A stretch of 64,000 bases of DNA, from positions 1-64,000 of the forward strand of contig JAFISE010000026.1 of NCBI GenBank assembly GCA_022560025.1, given 5' to 3'. The number at the start of each line of letters is the position of its first letter. The stretch's first letter is position 1. The translations under genes and the position numbers were made by a program. This document shows, piece after piece, positions 33,289 through 44,358 of the stretch. This DNA is from Stagonosporopsis chrysanthemi (taxonomy: Eukaryota; Ascomycota; Dothideomycetes; Pleosporales; Didymellaceae). The notes beneath the pieces were generated by a model. The model saw only the letters and a program-made list of their open reading frames with translations. It had not been told where the DNA came from and made no database searches.

Positions 33289-36200
33289 CTACTGCGGTGT
33301 AGACTTGCTGAATTGCAAGAGCCTCTTGATACCGACCTAAGAAATATTAGCAAACGGCAAACGGCATCCCGAGCAGGTAACTCACAATCCAGTCACTGCC
33401 CTCATCGGTCTTGTTTGTCATGATGTCCGAGAATATCACACCCGCCTGGTCGTACTGTCGTGCTTGAATATTGTTCGCCAGTTCATTGAGCTGCTGGATG
33501 GTATCTGGCTTGACATCATCGTTGTTGAGGTGGTCAAAGAGGATGTTGAGACGCTTTTCCGTGTCAATCACATGTGCTTTGAACTTCTCGGGGGCCTTCG
33601 CTTTGACACGCTGCATGTCCGCGTTCAAAATGTCGAAGATAGGCTGAGACCCTGCAGGAATGTGGGTTCGATCGCCACGAGCTGTATATGGTTAGCGAAA
33701 AGTGCGTGACTTCAATCAGGGGGAGGCTTACGGTGTTTGGTTGCTGCAGGTGCAGCGGCTGGCGGCGGAGCCTGGCTGGGTCGAGAGTCCGGTCGTGGCG
33801 GTCCGCTCTGAGGCGGTCCACCGGGCGGTGGTCCAGCACGAGGAGGGCCCTGAGGAGGGCCTTGGGGGAGGCCCCTGGGTGGTGGTGGTGTGGCTGCTGG
33901 AGGCGCAAATTGAGCCTGTGATGGAGCGTATGGAGAAGCGGCTGGAGTGAACTGAGTAGGTGGGGGTGCAATGTTCCGAGGTGGCGGCATGCCGCCATAT
34001 GCTGGAGCAGGAGACGACTGAGAGCCGGGTGCAGGAGCATAGCGGTTTGATGCCGGTGCTGCCGAGGTTGGTGGAGCGTACGGCGAGGCTCCACGTGCTA
34101 CTGGCGGTTGCTGTGGAGGGGCGAATCCGCTCGGTTGCACCGGAGCATAAGGACTCGGCGCAGATGGAGACGCACTTGATTGAGGCGGCGACATCACCCG
34201 CGGAGGTCCGTGAGGAGGTCCCTTGGGTGGTGGAGGGGGGGTTGGTCGGCCTTGCGGCGGGCCTTGAGGTGGCGCGCCATAACCTGCCTGCTGACCGGGG
34301 AAAGGCGAGCCTACGGTGTTGAGAGGAGTGCTGCGGCGCGATGCTGGCTTTGGTGGCCCGAAATCAGGGGTGTCGTTCCAAGCCGGAATGTGCCCACGGT
34401 TGACAGCGGGAACTGTAGATGTGGCAGGCATCTGGCCAAAGCTCTTGGGAGGAGGCGGCAGTGAGGCTTGTTGCGGTTGGCCATAACCGCCGTAGGGAGT
34501 GCTAGACTGAGAAGACTGGAAATTGTTGGCCGAAGGAAGGTACGGGTTTCGTACCGGTGCCTGCGATTGTACTTGAGCTTGAGCTTGCGGTCCTAGCGGG
34601 TTGACGGGTGCGTAAGGGGAAGCCGTCACGGGGGCAGGGGTTGACAGAGGGTTAGGTGGCGCGTACGGCGAGGCGCTCTGCTGTGCCGGTGTTGGTGTAG
34701 GGATAACGCGTGTATTGCGCACACCAGCGGAAGGCTGAGTCTGCCGCTGACCAGATGCCTGTGGTGCAGCCTTCTGTGTAGCGCGCTTGACTCGATCCTT
34801 GGCAACTTCGGCGGCAGGGTACTTTGCAGGCAGCAGATCAAGGTACTTCTCTGCGATCGCAAGCTGTCCGTGAGAGGATGCAATGTCCGCATACTCGACA
34901 TACTTCGCGTACAGAGGCTCTAGTTTCCAGTCCGCATCCTTTTGCTGCTCAGCATCCTTGAAGTTTGTCACCTTGCGGAAAACTGTGACCTTCTCGATGA
35001 AGTCTTGAAGCGATCTGGCGTGGATAGAAAAGCTGTTATCCTCCTCAGATTTTTCTAGACCAGCTGCTTCGTTCTCCTTAAGCTCTTGCGCCCAGTTGAC
35101 GACAACCTTCTCGAGCTTGGAGCCGGCCAAGTAACAGAAAGAGGCATCCTTGCGGTAAGAAGCAGTCTCGTTCGAAATAGCCTCCTCCAGACGATCGCCC
35201 AGCGCCTCGCAGAGATCGGGAAACTCAGATTGGTCCGCGAAAGTAGCAAGCGTAGCCATAACCTCTTTCCAGTCCTTCAGATCGGCATTGTACACTAGAT
35301 CCCAAAGGTTCTTTCCGACAACCGAAGCAAGCAGCCTGAGGTAATTCGGCGAGTCGGACTGCCTCTTGAAATATGCTGCCTGAGCCTTTGCAACGCATTT
35401 CTCGCCACCGCAGATAGCGATCATAAAAGCGTCCGAAAGGCGATTCTCCTTGAGGCAGACCTCGAGTGCGGCCTCGAAATTACCGAGCATGAGAGCACGT
35501 GTAATCCTCTTGTCAGCGTCGGACTCCTCACCAGTGTAGACTTGAAAAGGGTTGTTGGTCTTTGCGCCCTTCGACGCAGCAAGATCGGACAAGAAGTTGC
35601 CCTCGTCGGTGCCAGACTGGTCGAAGAACGATGCGCCATCATCAGTACCGTTTGTCTCGAGCTCTTTCTTTTCCTCTACTGGCTCCTCATCCTTTGTATC
35701 AGCAAATCCGAGATATTCTACAAGCTTGGAACGGGGACTCTCCGATGTCAGAGTCTCGATGACGGTCCAGTCGGCCTTCTCCTCCTCAGTAGATGCTTTG
35801 GTGATCTTGCTCTCGCAGATGGCCTTGAGATCACCTTGCTCCAAGACCTTGTCAAATGCCTCGCTAGCATCACCAATTTGCGAATCTACAGCAAATGTGG
35901 AAATGGTGACCTTGGACTTCGAGTCATGCACACCGAAGCGCACCAGCTTCCCTCCGAAACCAAAAGCCACACCTGCCCTTCTCTTCAGCCACTTAGGAGG
36001 TGTCTTGAGCGAGAAAGATGCGCCCTGAGGTTGGACTCGCGGCTGGGAAAAGAAATCTTCTCCTTCGGGCGCCTGCGCAGCTGCCTTACTCTGCTCTGTT
36101 TCAGCCCCAGTGTTTTGGAGCGTCTGGACAGAGATCTTGCCGTCGAACGAAGCGGTAGCGATGAGGTTAGGGTTCGAAGGATTGAATCGCGTTTGGAATG

Positions 36201-37212
36201 TCCAGTTTGTAACAACCGGGAACTCGCCCAATTGTTCGCCGCTATGCGGGTTCCACGCAATTGTCCGGTTGTCTTTGCCGCAGGATAGCAGGATGTCGCT
36301 ATCCTGTGTACACCAAGAGAGGGACAGCACACCCTGGTCGTGGGCTTGGAGGGTCTTCTCGGGCGCGTTCGTGTTGCGGAGGTCCCAGACCAGAACAAGG
36401 GGATTCTGATCGTTGGGAATAGCGGTGACGAGCCTGGTGGGAACTTCAGGGTCCCACGATACAGCGCTGACGCTCTTCCTGCCGAAGTGGTTCAAAGTGA
36501 GCGTCTCCTTCTTGGCCCTGACATCCCAGACGGTGACAAAGCCTCCACTGCTGCCTGTCGCCAAGATGTGGGCGACCTTCTTGTTCCAGTCCAACGTGGT
36601 GTACTCGTCGGGGTTCGCTCCAGGCTTGCCCAAACGGAACGTCTTCGATTGGTCGTCGAGATCATGAATGTAAAGCTCGCCCTTGGCGCCTGCGGTGGCG
36701 AGGATGTTCGGTCGGTACGGGTTAAACTGGAGGGCCTGGATAGGTCCGGTGTGCTTGTCAATCTGCTCGATTTGAGCATCGCTGTAGGCGATCAGCACAA
36801 TTTCTCCAGATTGATTACCAGATGTTCTTACGCTGCACCCGTACGCAGCTTCTCTGCGTCCCATAGAAGTAATGCGCCACTGTCGAGAGCCCCCGCTATT
36901 ATTCCTCGGGGATATTGCTCGCTGGGTTGACTCCAGGCAATGTCGTTGAACCTACGATACACTCAGCTTCGTCTTGACACATCTCAATCATGCGCAATTG
37001 TACCTCGACTCAACATTGACTGTAGCGACAGGCTCGAGCTCCACCCCGTGTTCGGTATCATCGAGCTTGAGCTCCCAGAGCTCCAATTGTGTATCGCCGG
37101 AGAAATCGGCGTCGACAGCTCCAGACTTTGTTCCAGTAGCAATCAATGGCTGGGTTGGTCCTGGCGACCAAGCAAATGTTGCCGTCCGGGGTATTTCTCG
37201 TAGGCGGACCAT
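33289..37212 (-). CDS. SEC31: COPII coat outer-layer subunit Sec31 (1240 aa, five exons)
   Basis: With Sec13 it forms the cage of COPII vesicles leaving the ER and stimulates Sar1 GTP hydrolysis. Minus-strand exons: 37212-37004, 36951-36832, 36781-33732, 33681-33386, 33336-33289; the phases join at every junction. The start is MVRLREIPRTATFAWSP. Residues 1 to about 370 are WD40 repeats (LQFNPYRPNILATAG, VWDVRAKKE, LSWCTQDSDILLSCG), followed by the alpha-solenoid. A long Pro/Gln-rich segment (about 720-1090) of the Sec23-contact type follows, and then the conserved C-terminal helical domain (PIFDILNADMQRVK, DTEKRLNILFDHLNN). Length is normal. It shares a 321-base divergent promoter with the RRM gene at 37534. 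Confidence 0.95.
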
Positions 37213-37533
37213 GGTGGGCTGTGGTCGCACCGAGCGAATAGCAACTGGGAAAAGAAAAGCCAACTCAATCGGAATATGAGGCTTCAAGAGGCGCTATGCG
37301 GAGAGGCACACGTGGAGGGAACGACTAGATGTGTTGCAAGCGAAGTTGTTAGCAAGGCAGCGGCATACTTGACATCAAGCATCCACCACCTGTCCCTTCC
37401 ATCATCGGGCAGGCTAACATGCGCATGGACCAACACCGACCCTTGAATCCCCACGTGATATCGATTTTCTTACAACGAGCTCAAAAGACCATACGCACCG
37501 CACGCTGTACCGCATTTCGGAAAACAAATCAAA
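37213..37533. promoter_or_regulatory. Divergent promoter SEC31 / RRM gene
   Basis: 321 bases between two head-to-head ATGs. It must contain both promoters; no clear TATA box was found on either side. Confidence 0.55.
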
Positions 37534-38051
37534 ATGTCAAGTTTATCAGACGCATCACGCCTGAAGGCCACGGTGTTCGTTGGCGGCCTCGATCAGGCAG
37601 TCACCCAACAGACACTTTTCCAGGCCTTCCTACCGTTTGGGGATATTGTCGAGGTCAACCTTCCAAAACCGGATCTACCAAATTCCAACGAAACACATCG
37701 TGGCTTTGGCTATGTCGAGTTTGAGACAGCTTCCGACGCTGCAGACGCCATCGACAACATGGACCGAAGCGAGTTGTTCGGACAGGTCATCAAGGTTGCA
37801 GCAGCCAAGCCGCAGAAGGACCACACCGAAGGGCTGGGAAGCAAGACAGCTGTTTGGGAGCAGGTAGGATACGTACCAGTAAAACTTAAGACGGTCTTAC
37901 TAACGACACACAGGAGGGCTGGCTGGCCAAGCATGCCGTGAGTGAGGAAGACCGGCAAGCCATGGAGCAGGACAAGGAGGAGGCAAATGGGCCTATGGAC
38001 CCCATGCAAGGGCTCGAGGGGCTTGATGAAGCTGGTCCTAAGGCTGCCTAG
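37534..38051 (+). CDS. RRM protein resembling the N-terminus of cyclophilin E (155 aa)
   Basis: Exons 37534-37863 and 37914-38051. The 50-nt intron has a textbook TACTAAC branch site. A single RNA-recognition motif covers about residues 11-90: RNP2 is TVFVGGL (13-19) and RNP1 is RGFGYVEF (56-63). Its sequence (PFGDIVEVNLP, AIDNMDRSELFGQVIKV) follows the RRM of PPIE/Cyp33, a spliceosome-linked cyclophilin. Even the linker ending in VWEQEGWLAKH corresponds to that protein, but no cyclophilin domain follows: the gene ends after a short acidic tail. It is therefore an RRM-only homologue, likely nuclear and splicing-related by inference. Confidence 0.87.
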
Positions 38052-38408
38052 GCGTGTGTGAAAGCATCGGGGTTTTCTTCAGTCACTGCAGGCGAGGCGT
38101 TTGGGAGTATGGCAGGAACAGCGGGTGTCATTGAACTGTACATGATTGTACTATTTTTGTCTTTACTAGATAGATCATGAGTTTCCATTTCCCTGCAAGC
38201 ATGACGTATTGTATTGTAGGCACGACAAGACTTGGAGACTTCTCTAACGAGAGACACAGATTTACGACAGCCTCTGAATAGATGTGAATGTATGCAGCAC
38301 AAAGGAAACTCCGTGTTGATTTCAGGTTTCGGTGGTGATCTACATGTCCAGCTGTTGTATACACAGAGCTTTTTGCCCAGAAGCAACCAATCTCGGTATT
38401 GCAGAAGT
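38052..38408. other. Convergent intergenic region
   Basis: About 360 bases between the RRM gene and the small mitochondrial gene. It is AT-rich and 3'-UTR-like, with no supported frame. Confidence 0.5.
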
Positions 38409-38955
38409 CTACTGCTCCTTACCCTGCCTCTTCAGGCGGAGGGTCTTGTCGACCCAGAGTTTCCTGCCGAGGGAGAAGATAGCCATGAGGACGGCAACGC
38501 TGTGCGTATGTCAGACCACCATACCCTACACCCCGCGTATCGCAATAAAGGGGACTCACCCGAGGACAACAACTGCAGGGCGTGTTAGCAAGCACTCGGC
38601 TGGGATTTGGGAAACGGGCAAAAACGTACTCAAGGGCCAAATCTCAGTAGGGATGTTCTTGAGCTGGCGCAGGCGCTGCGAGGCAGTGTGGGCTGGTGCA
38701 TCGTTAATTCGGGTTCAATGGGGTCGTAGCCGGGCCAATTGGCTTACCGCCCTGCTCCTGCTTCTGTTCGGAGGATTAGCACGTGTTCTGCGGGCGTGTG
38801 GGGAGGCATGGAGGGCGTACGGGGACGGGGCTTCGCATCTGCAGTGTCTGGCGCACAAAGAGCTGGGGGCTCTGACGCATCGTCATCCGGGGCGTCTGGC
38901 GCATCATCATCATGGCCGAAGGGCGCATGGCCATGGCGCGGGTGGCTTTGAACAT
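38409..38955 (-). CDS. B12D/NDUFA4-like small mitochondrial membrane protein (105 aa, five exons)
   Basis: Minus-strand exons: 38955-38821, 38763-38748 (16 nt), 38692-38630, 38572-38560 (13 nt), 38499-38409. All introns are GT-AG, the phases join, and the product ends at a single stop. The first 45 residues are Met-, Arg- and Gln-rich, without acidic residues, like a mitochondrial presequence. One membrane segment follows in the block IPTEIWPLIVVLGVAVLMAI, then FSLGRKLWVDKTLR. The block matches the B12D pattern (PE-aromatic-PL, then G-V-A-V, F-x-L-x-R, [VI][DN], LR), the family of the NDUFA4/MLRQ respiratory subunit. Family membership is inferred by eye. It is head to head with COX12, a complex IV gene, which fits a respiratory role. 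Confidence 0.68.
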
Positions 38956-39213
38956 GGTAGGCGGTGGAGTGGAGAGTGGAGAGGCGTGGTGTTGCTGGAT
39001 GTGCGTGCAGTGCCGTCACAGGAGCTTCACGCCTGGCTGCTCGTCAACGTCGGAGGTTGCATGCCCGGTACTCGCCGAGTCGCTAATTGGCTGTGTGGAG
39101 TCAAAGCGCAGTCAGCCCATCGCTATCCTCACAACTTCACTGACGACTTGACGTCTGCCCCCAGCCATTGCCGCCACACCACCGCTCTCCACTCTACCGC
39201 AACCACCGCAATC
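38956..39213. promoter_or_regulatory. Divergent promoter of the B12D-like gene and COX12
   Basis: 258 bases between two opposite ATGs, both of mitochondrial genes. Shared control is plausible. I could not assign a known respiratory-gene element by eye. Confidence 0.55.
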
Positions 39214-39713
39214 ATGTCCGACAACGAGAATGGCGATGAGATGGTCACGAAGCCCTTCAAGTTCGTAACTGGTACGCTGCCCCGGCCGCCCGCACAGCTT
39301 CTTTGAGACGGCAAGCTAACTTCACTCCACAGCTGGTATGACGACCCCCGAGCTCCCGCAGCGCCCCGCACGTGCACAATGGCACCCCTCCCGAGTCTGG
39401 GACCTGCGACAGACCACACAGTATGCTGACTAGCTTTGCGCGCAACAGGCTTCGACGCCCGCTTCCCCAACCAGAACCAGACCAAGCACTGCTGGCAAAA
39501 CTACGTCGATTACCACAAGTGCATCATCGCCAAGGGCGAGGACTTTGCTCCCTGCCGCCAGGTGCGCCTCGATTGGATACTGTACCGAAGGAGACGCTTG
39601 CTAATGGACTGCAGTTCATGCTGGCCTACAAGTCGCTCTGCCCCAGCGGCTGGACCGCACGATGGGACGACCAGCGTGAGGCCGGCAACTTCCCCGTCAA
39701 CCTCAACCAGTAA
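39214..39713 (+). CDS. COX12: Cytochrome c oxidase subunit 6B (COX12/CoxVIb, 89 or 90 aa)
   Basis: Intermembrane-space subunit of complex IV. Exons 39214-39271, then probably a 3-nt exon 39333-39335, then 39449-39561 and 39615-39713. The protein carries the CHCH pattern: HCWQNYVDYHKC (C-x9-C) and PCRQFMLAYKSLC (C-x10-C), with RFPNQNQTKHC before it and REAGNFPVNLNQ at the end. Without the micro-exon the junction reads VTGFDARF; with it VTAGFDARF, which fits the family better. The first intron piece (39272-39332) has its own GCTAAC branch site 14 bases before its AG, evidence that the 39332 acceptor is used. No presequence is present, as expected for a Mia40-type import substrate. Confidence 0.93.
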
Positions 39714-42700
39714 ATTCTCGCCGCGGCGAAGCTTGAGCATAGATGTAAGGAGGTGGGGAAGTGTGGATCGCAGTCTGGCATATGCACCTCAGTACTTGTA
39801 CCATATCGATCGACACAATGCAGCTCTGATTCCACAGTCCGCCTTGTGCGTCACGACCCTGTACTCGGCCATTGATTTGACACAGAGACTCACCGAGGCC
39901 AGCAAGAGACAATGCATATCACAGCAGATTCCCTAACATCCATGACTCTGGCATGAAGTCGACACCACTTGCAGCAATATCAAAGCAATGCGTGGTCTCT
40001 ACTTGATTTAGTCCCCCTTTGTTCCACTTGAGCATGGACTTCGACAAAACTTCGTTCCGATTTAATCGTCAAGAGGGCCTGGAGAATACATTATTGCTCA
40101 GATACAGTCGCGGCACACATATCACCGTCCAAATGTCTTCTCTAACTGCCTTCAGCCTGTCGAATATACAGTACAACTCCTGACTGAGTGGTACGATCTG
40201 CCGTTGCTGACCAGATGCGCGAGGAGATCCAATCCCTCGGGATTCTACACGCCCGAACGAGGGTGTCAATTCTCTCCCTCAGACTCGTGGAGGCATGGAA
40301 ATGGTTGCGCACACTGTTGCTGAAGTGACAGACCATCCACGGATACTCAAACACTGGACTGGAGTAGTTCGGAATCCTTGGTTTTGACCGCATGTGCACA
40401 TTTCGTGAATCGCACAACCTGTACGAATGGTCAAGACACTTCACACATGGACGGTTGGATAAATTGAACGCAACAGCCTGAATGGTGATCGTCTATGGGA
40501 TCATCAAGACAACTCAGAAGAACACCTTCTTGCGCATCAAGCTACAGCATGAGGACCACGCGCGGGGTTGGTTCTTGCAGACAGCCTGGCATGCGAGATG
40601 TTACCATGTGGGCTCCGTCCAACTCGAAACTGGGACTGCTCGCCGGGCAGTCCAACACGCATCTTCAGGCATGAGTTTTAGACTGAGTGTGAGGGCAGCT
40701 GGCGTCTGAATAGCATCTGACCAGAATGCTTCAGTTAGGTATGCCATGATCTCACGGTACAGCAGCTAATTATTTCTTGGAGCCGATACTGAGCGAGGGG
40801 AGAGAAGGAGAGGGACACCTATAGTCTAAGCAGCTCAGGCACTGCTCGTGATTGAGCATGTCCCCTTCTACGCCTACCCTCAAACTGTAACGATCTTTAT
40901 GCTTGCACGATATTTCCTATGTAATACACAGGATCACCTCTTCGCTGAGACTGATCTCAGTCCACCAACCGTATAGGCAGCATTACCGCCCTATCCCGCA
41001 ATCGACGTCCGAGCTCATTCCATCGCCAACTGCTGCCTACGAGGGATTGCACAAGTCAGACATTGAGTCGTTACATAATGACGACCCACAACACCGTGGA
41101 AAGGGGAAGAGCTCGATTTGGGCATCAGGCTCTTTCGTTGGACACAAGCACCTCGGACCTGAGATGTGGTCACAGCCAGAAACTTGATTTTTCTCAGGTG
41201 TGTACGGGTGACTGGAAGTGGTTCAGGTAAATTCACGCCATCAGTCGTAAAAATCAATATTTCGATGGGGGTCCAGACTGAGATGAGATTGGTCGCTACC
41301 GTGACAATCCTCGTAGGTGAGGCTATAATATGGTTATGGGTCAAGATCAGCCCCAACACCAATGGTAACCACGCATAGATTCACAAGTTGGCCTTGTATG
41401 GAGACAGGCTTTCGTCACGCCGTGATGACGACCCACTGCACCAGCCATCGCTATCCTGCTTTCTGCGATACTGCTTCATATTTTCTGTCGCCACTCCGTG
41501 TATTTGGAACCTCTCCAGGCAGCAGTGAGTCATGACTACTCAAACCTCAGCAACGTGATCCTGCTTGAATCACTCTAGTTCATTGTAATGCGCTGTTGCT
41601 CATCACACGTTGCAGTTTGGTCACGATGTTAGCAGACTTCGCGCTGCCTTGAATGGAGAACCAGTCACCAGTCACGCTGGCGATGCAAGATCTGCGGTCC
41701 ATCGGGGGCTGAGAGCTGGGTCCGTGGCGGCGTGACGTCTCGCACGCTTTGACTGGCGATGCTTGGCTGACTTGCCTAACGGAGCTGCCGTCTCCGCGCA
41801 GTGGTGGTGTCAAGGTGACTCAGCCCTTGCCAAGCCCCGGTGTAGCCGGAAGGAATCGGCTTCCGTTGTGAGCTTCGAGAAGGTCGAATGCCGACCGCGT
41901 GACGACTCAAAGCCACTCGCGACCCTCCAGCAAGCGCAAACTTTGCGCTTGTGCACGCAAGAGGCGCAAACGACTGCTTGCTGGGGAATTTTCGGGCCAG
42001 CTTCTCATCCCGGACTTCGTGGCCAATTAGGCGGCGGAGAGGGAAGCGCAGTGCATCGGTGAGCAGCAAGGCCTTGCATGGCTCGGTTTGGAGCATGATG
42101 CCCGGTACCAGCAGCCTGTCGTTGGACGGAACCTGTTTGCCGGGCGCCGAGCAGCACAGTGAGCTGGCAGCAAGCAAGCAGGTCATTCACAGGGCCGTTT
42201 GCGTCATGCCACGAAGCGCAGGACGCACGCACGCACGCACGGTGGGAAGGAGATGAGGGCTGGACTTCATGGAGATGCAAATGGCGATTGTCGCATCTGC
42301 CTGGCGCAACCCAGATGCGTTGGAGGGGTTGTCTGGGTCTTCGCCCCTAATTGCGCCACAATAGGTAGGCATCTTGACGCCGCCCAAATTTGCCATGCTC
42401 AGCAGTCGCAGATGAACGCAGCCAATCAGTGGCGACGTGTAGTGAGGAGTGCGTCGCTTGGCGATCCATGCTCTGGACTCGAAGCAGCCGAGGGCTCAGC
42501 TGCTGTTGAGCGCCGGGTCATGGTGCGAAGCAGAGGACAGGCTGGCCTGCAGCGCTGCGAACGCGTGTTCCAGACGACTGATGTGTTCATGGCATGGAAA
42601 AAGGAGTCGCCGTGTGTTGCAGTGAGGCTTGGGCGCGCCAGGCCGGGCCCGCCCTGCTTGCTCACGGTCAGTCGCAGGCGCAGGCGCAGACGCGGGCAGT

Positions 42701-43656
42701 GTCCGCTGCATCTGCACTGCACTGGCACTGGCACTGGCACAGTGGCGGGCAGGGCAGGGCAGGGAAGGGCAGGCTGAAGCGGCGGTGATGGTTTCACGCA
42801 GCGCTCTGACGGCGCGCAGGCACTCAAGCTTCAAGCACGCTGCATTCTTGACGGGCATTGCGATGGCCACGGCGGCGACATCGGTGGCATCGCCGCCCCA
42901 AACCGTGGCAGCACGATCCGAGGCCGACTGAGGGAGAAGGCAAATTCTCAGCCAGTGGTTGCCCAAGCCCAAGAGGCGCGATGAGTCTGAGGGTGGTGGC
43001 AACAGGGTCCGTGCGCGGGCTGCCGCGATGACTGGGAAGGCTGTGAGTCGGGGGCTGCCTGCCGTATTAACTGGCTGTCTCCGCGCTTCCGCCCTCCCTC
43101 ACCAGAACAGCAGCAATGGACTTCACGATGCCCTACAGCGAGCCCTCGGGCCCCCAATAGAGAAGCAACCCCCCGTTGCCGTCTCTACCATCGCTGCTAT
43201 CGCCAAACCCACTGTTGACTGTTCGCCCCGTCCACTATCCCCCATTCCGCCTCTGCCCAGGTAACAGCCAGCTTCGACCCGTCGCCGCCACGCTGCCGCC
43301 TGCCGCCAGCACTCATCGAGCGTCCGCACTCTCTCGTGCGCCTAACGACGAGGCTGCCTCATAACACAACCTCACCCCCGCCACACGACACCCTTCGACT
43401 GCCGCCCTCCGCCCAGTCGCCTCTCCGCTCACCCACCGACTCTCCGACCGCTACTTCCCTGTCCACGTCACCCAACATCAAACGCCGGACAGCACCCATC
43501 CACATTTATGCACATATACCAGTAATAATACTCCAAACACAGCAAACGCATCTCCGGTTCTATACCGCCGACTTTCGAAGCTTCAGCTCGGTGGCCACCT
43601 CCATACGGTAGTCGCCAACTCGAACACTTCCTACATCGACACAGTAGCAACCAGCG
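39714..43656. other. Long non-coding stretch upstream of the cyclin gene
   Basis: About 3.9 kb with no convincing gene. Part of it (41.7-43.2 kb) is GC-rich with low-complexity elements: CGCA repeats near 42225-42240, GCAGGC-type repeats near 42670-42700, and a G-quadruplex motif at 42747-42769. From about 43.3 kb the plus strand becomes pyrimidine-rich, like a fungal promoter or leader. Confidence 0.45.
42747..42769 (+). other. G-quadruplex motif
   Basis: Five GGG runs (42747-49, 42752-54, 42757-59, 42762-64, 42767-69), each separated by two bases. This meets the usual definition of a stable short-loop quadruplex and gives one spare G run. It lies about 1.6 kb upstream of the cyclin ATG. 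Confidence 0.6.
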
Positions 43657-43755
43657 ATGCTTATTTCGGTTCACACTACTACTCCAGTCACTCGTCGCTC
43701 AGAATCTACCACTCTTGAAAACAAGGCCTTCTTCATCGGAGGTTTCGCCTGCTAG
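43657..43755 (+). other. Possible upstream ORF in the cyclin leader (32 codons)
   Basis: ATG at 43657, stop TAG at 43753-43755, about 600 bases before the cyclin ATG in a pyrimidine-rich, leader-like region. Whether the transcript includes it is unknown. Confidence 0.25.
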
Positions 43756-44358
43756 GACCCCTGCACCACCTCGAACCCTTAGCCTTTGCGACAGCACCAG
43801 CTGTTCCAGGAGCTATACACTCGGAGTGTTCTGCCGCCGGTTTCTCTCACAGGTCTTGTTAACGGTAACTTCTGCAGCTGACAGTGACTGGAGTACTCTC
43901 CGGTTCTGCAACTGGGCGCCTTCGAACACGTAACACCTGCTCGAGGACCACTCTCAACTGCAAACTCGATCCCCAACTCTGCGTTTCGACGTGCACGATT
44001 TCAACTTTGCTCTCTACCATTTCCTCCTTCTTGAAGACCGTCACGCCACTTCACACCTATTACGACTGCCACTAGTCTCATATACGTTGAAGGAGAATCC
44101 ACGACACGGAAAGATATCAAGAACTTGACAGTGTACAAGACACTTCGAAATCACACGACGGAATTCAAGGTTGTTCCGTACGGTCTGTCTAATTGGTAAC
44201 TACTCGGTCACCCCACGACCACACCAGATCACGCCTTGCGCCACACCCCGAGGTCTACCTGACGGTTAGCACTTCGAGACGTAACGTCAACGCCGAGTCA
44301 CACTTACTCCTTACATTTCCCTTTGTATCAGAGCTTACTTTTGTTCTTTTCCATCAAC

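Noticed and set aside
42199..43002. Long frames on both strands in the GC-rich gap
   Set aside because: They arise from repetitive GC-rich sequence; both strands are equally open and the products are low complexity.
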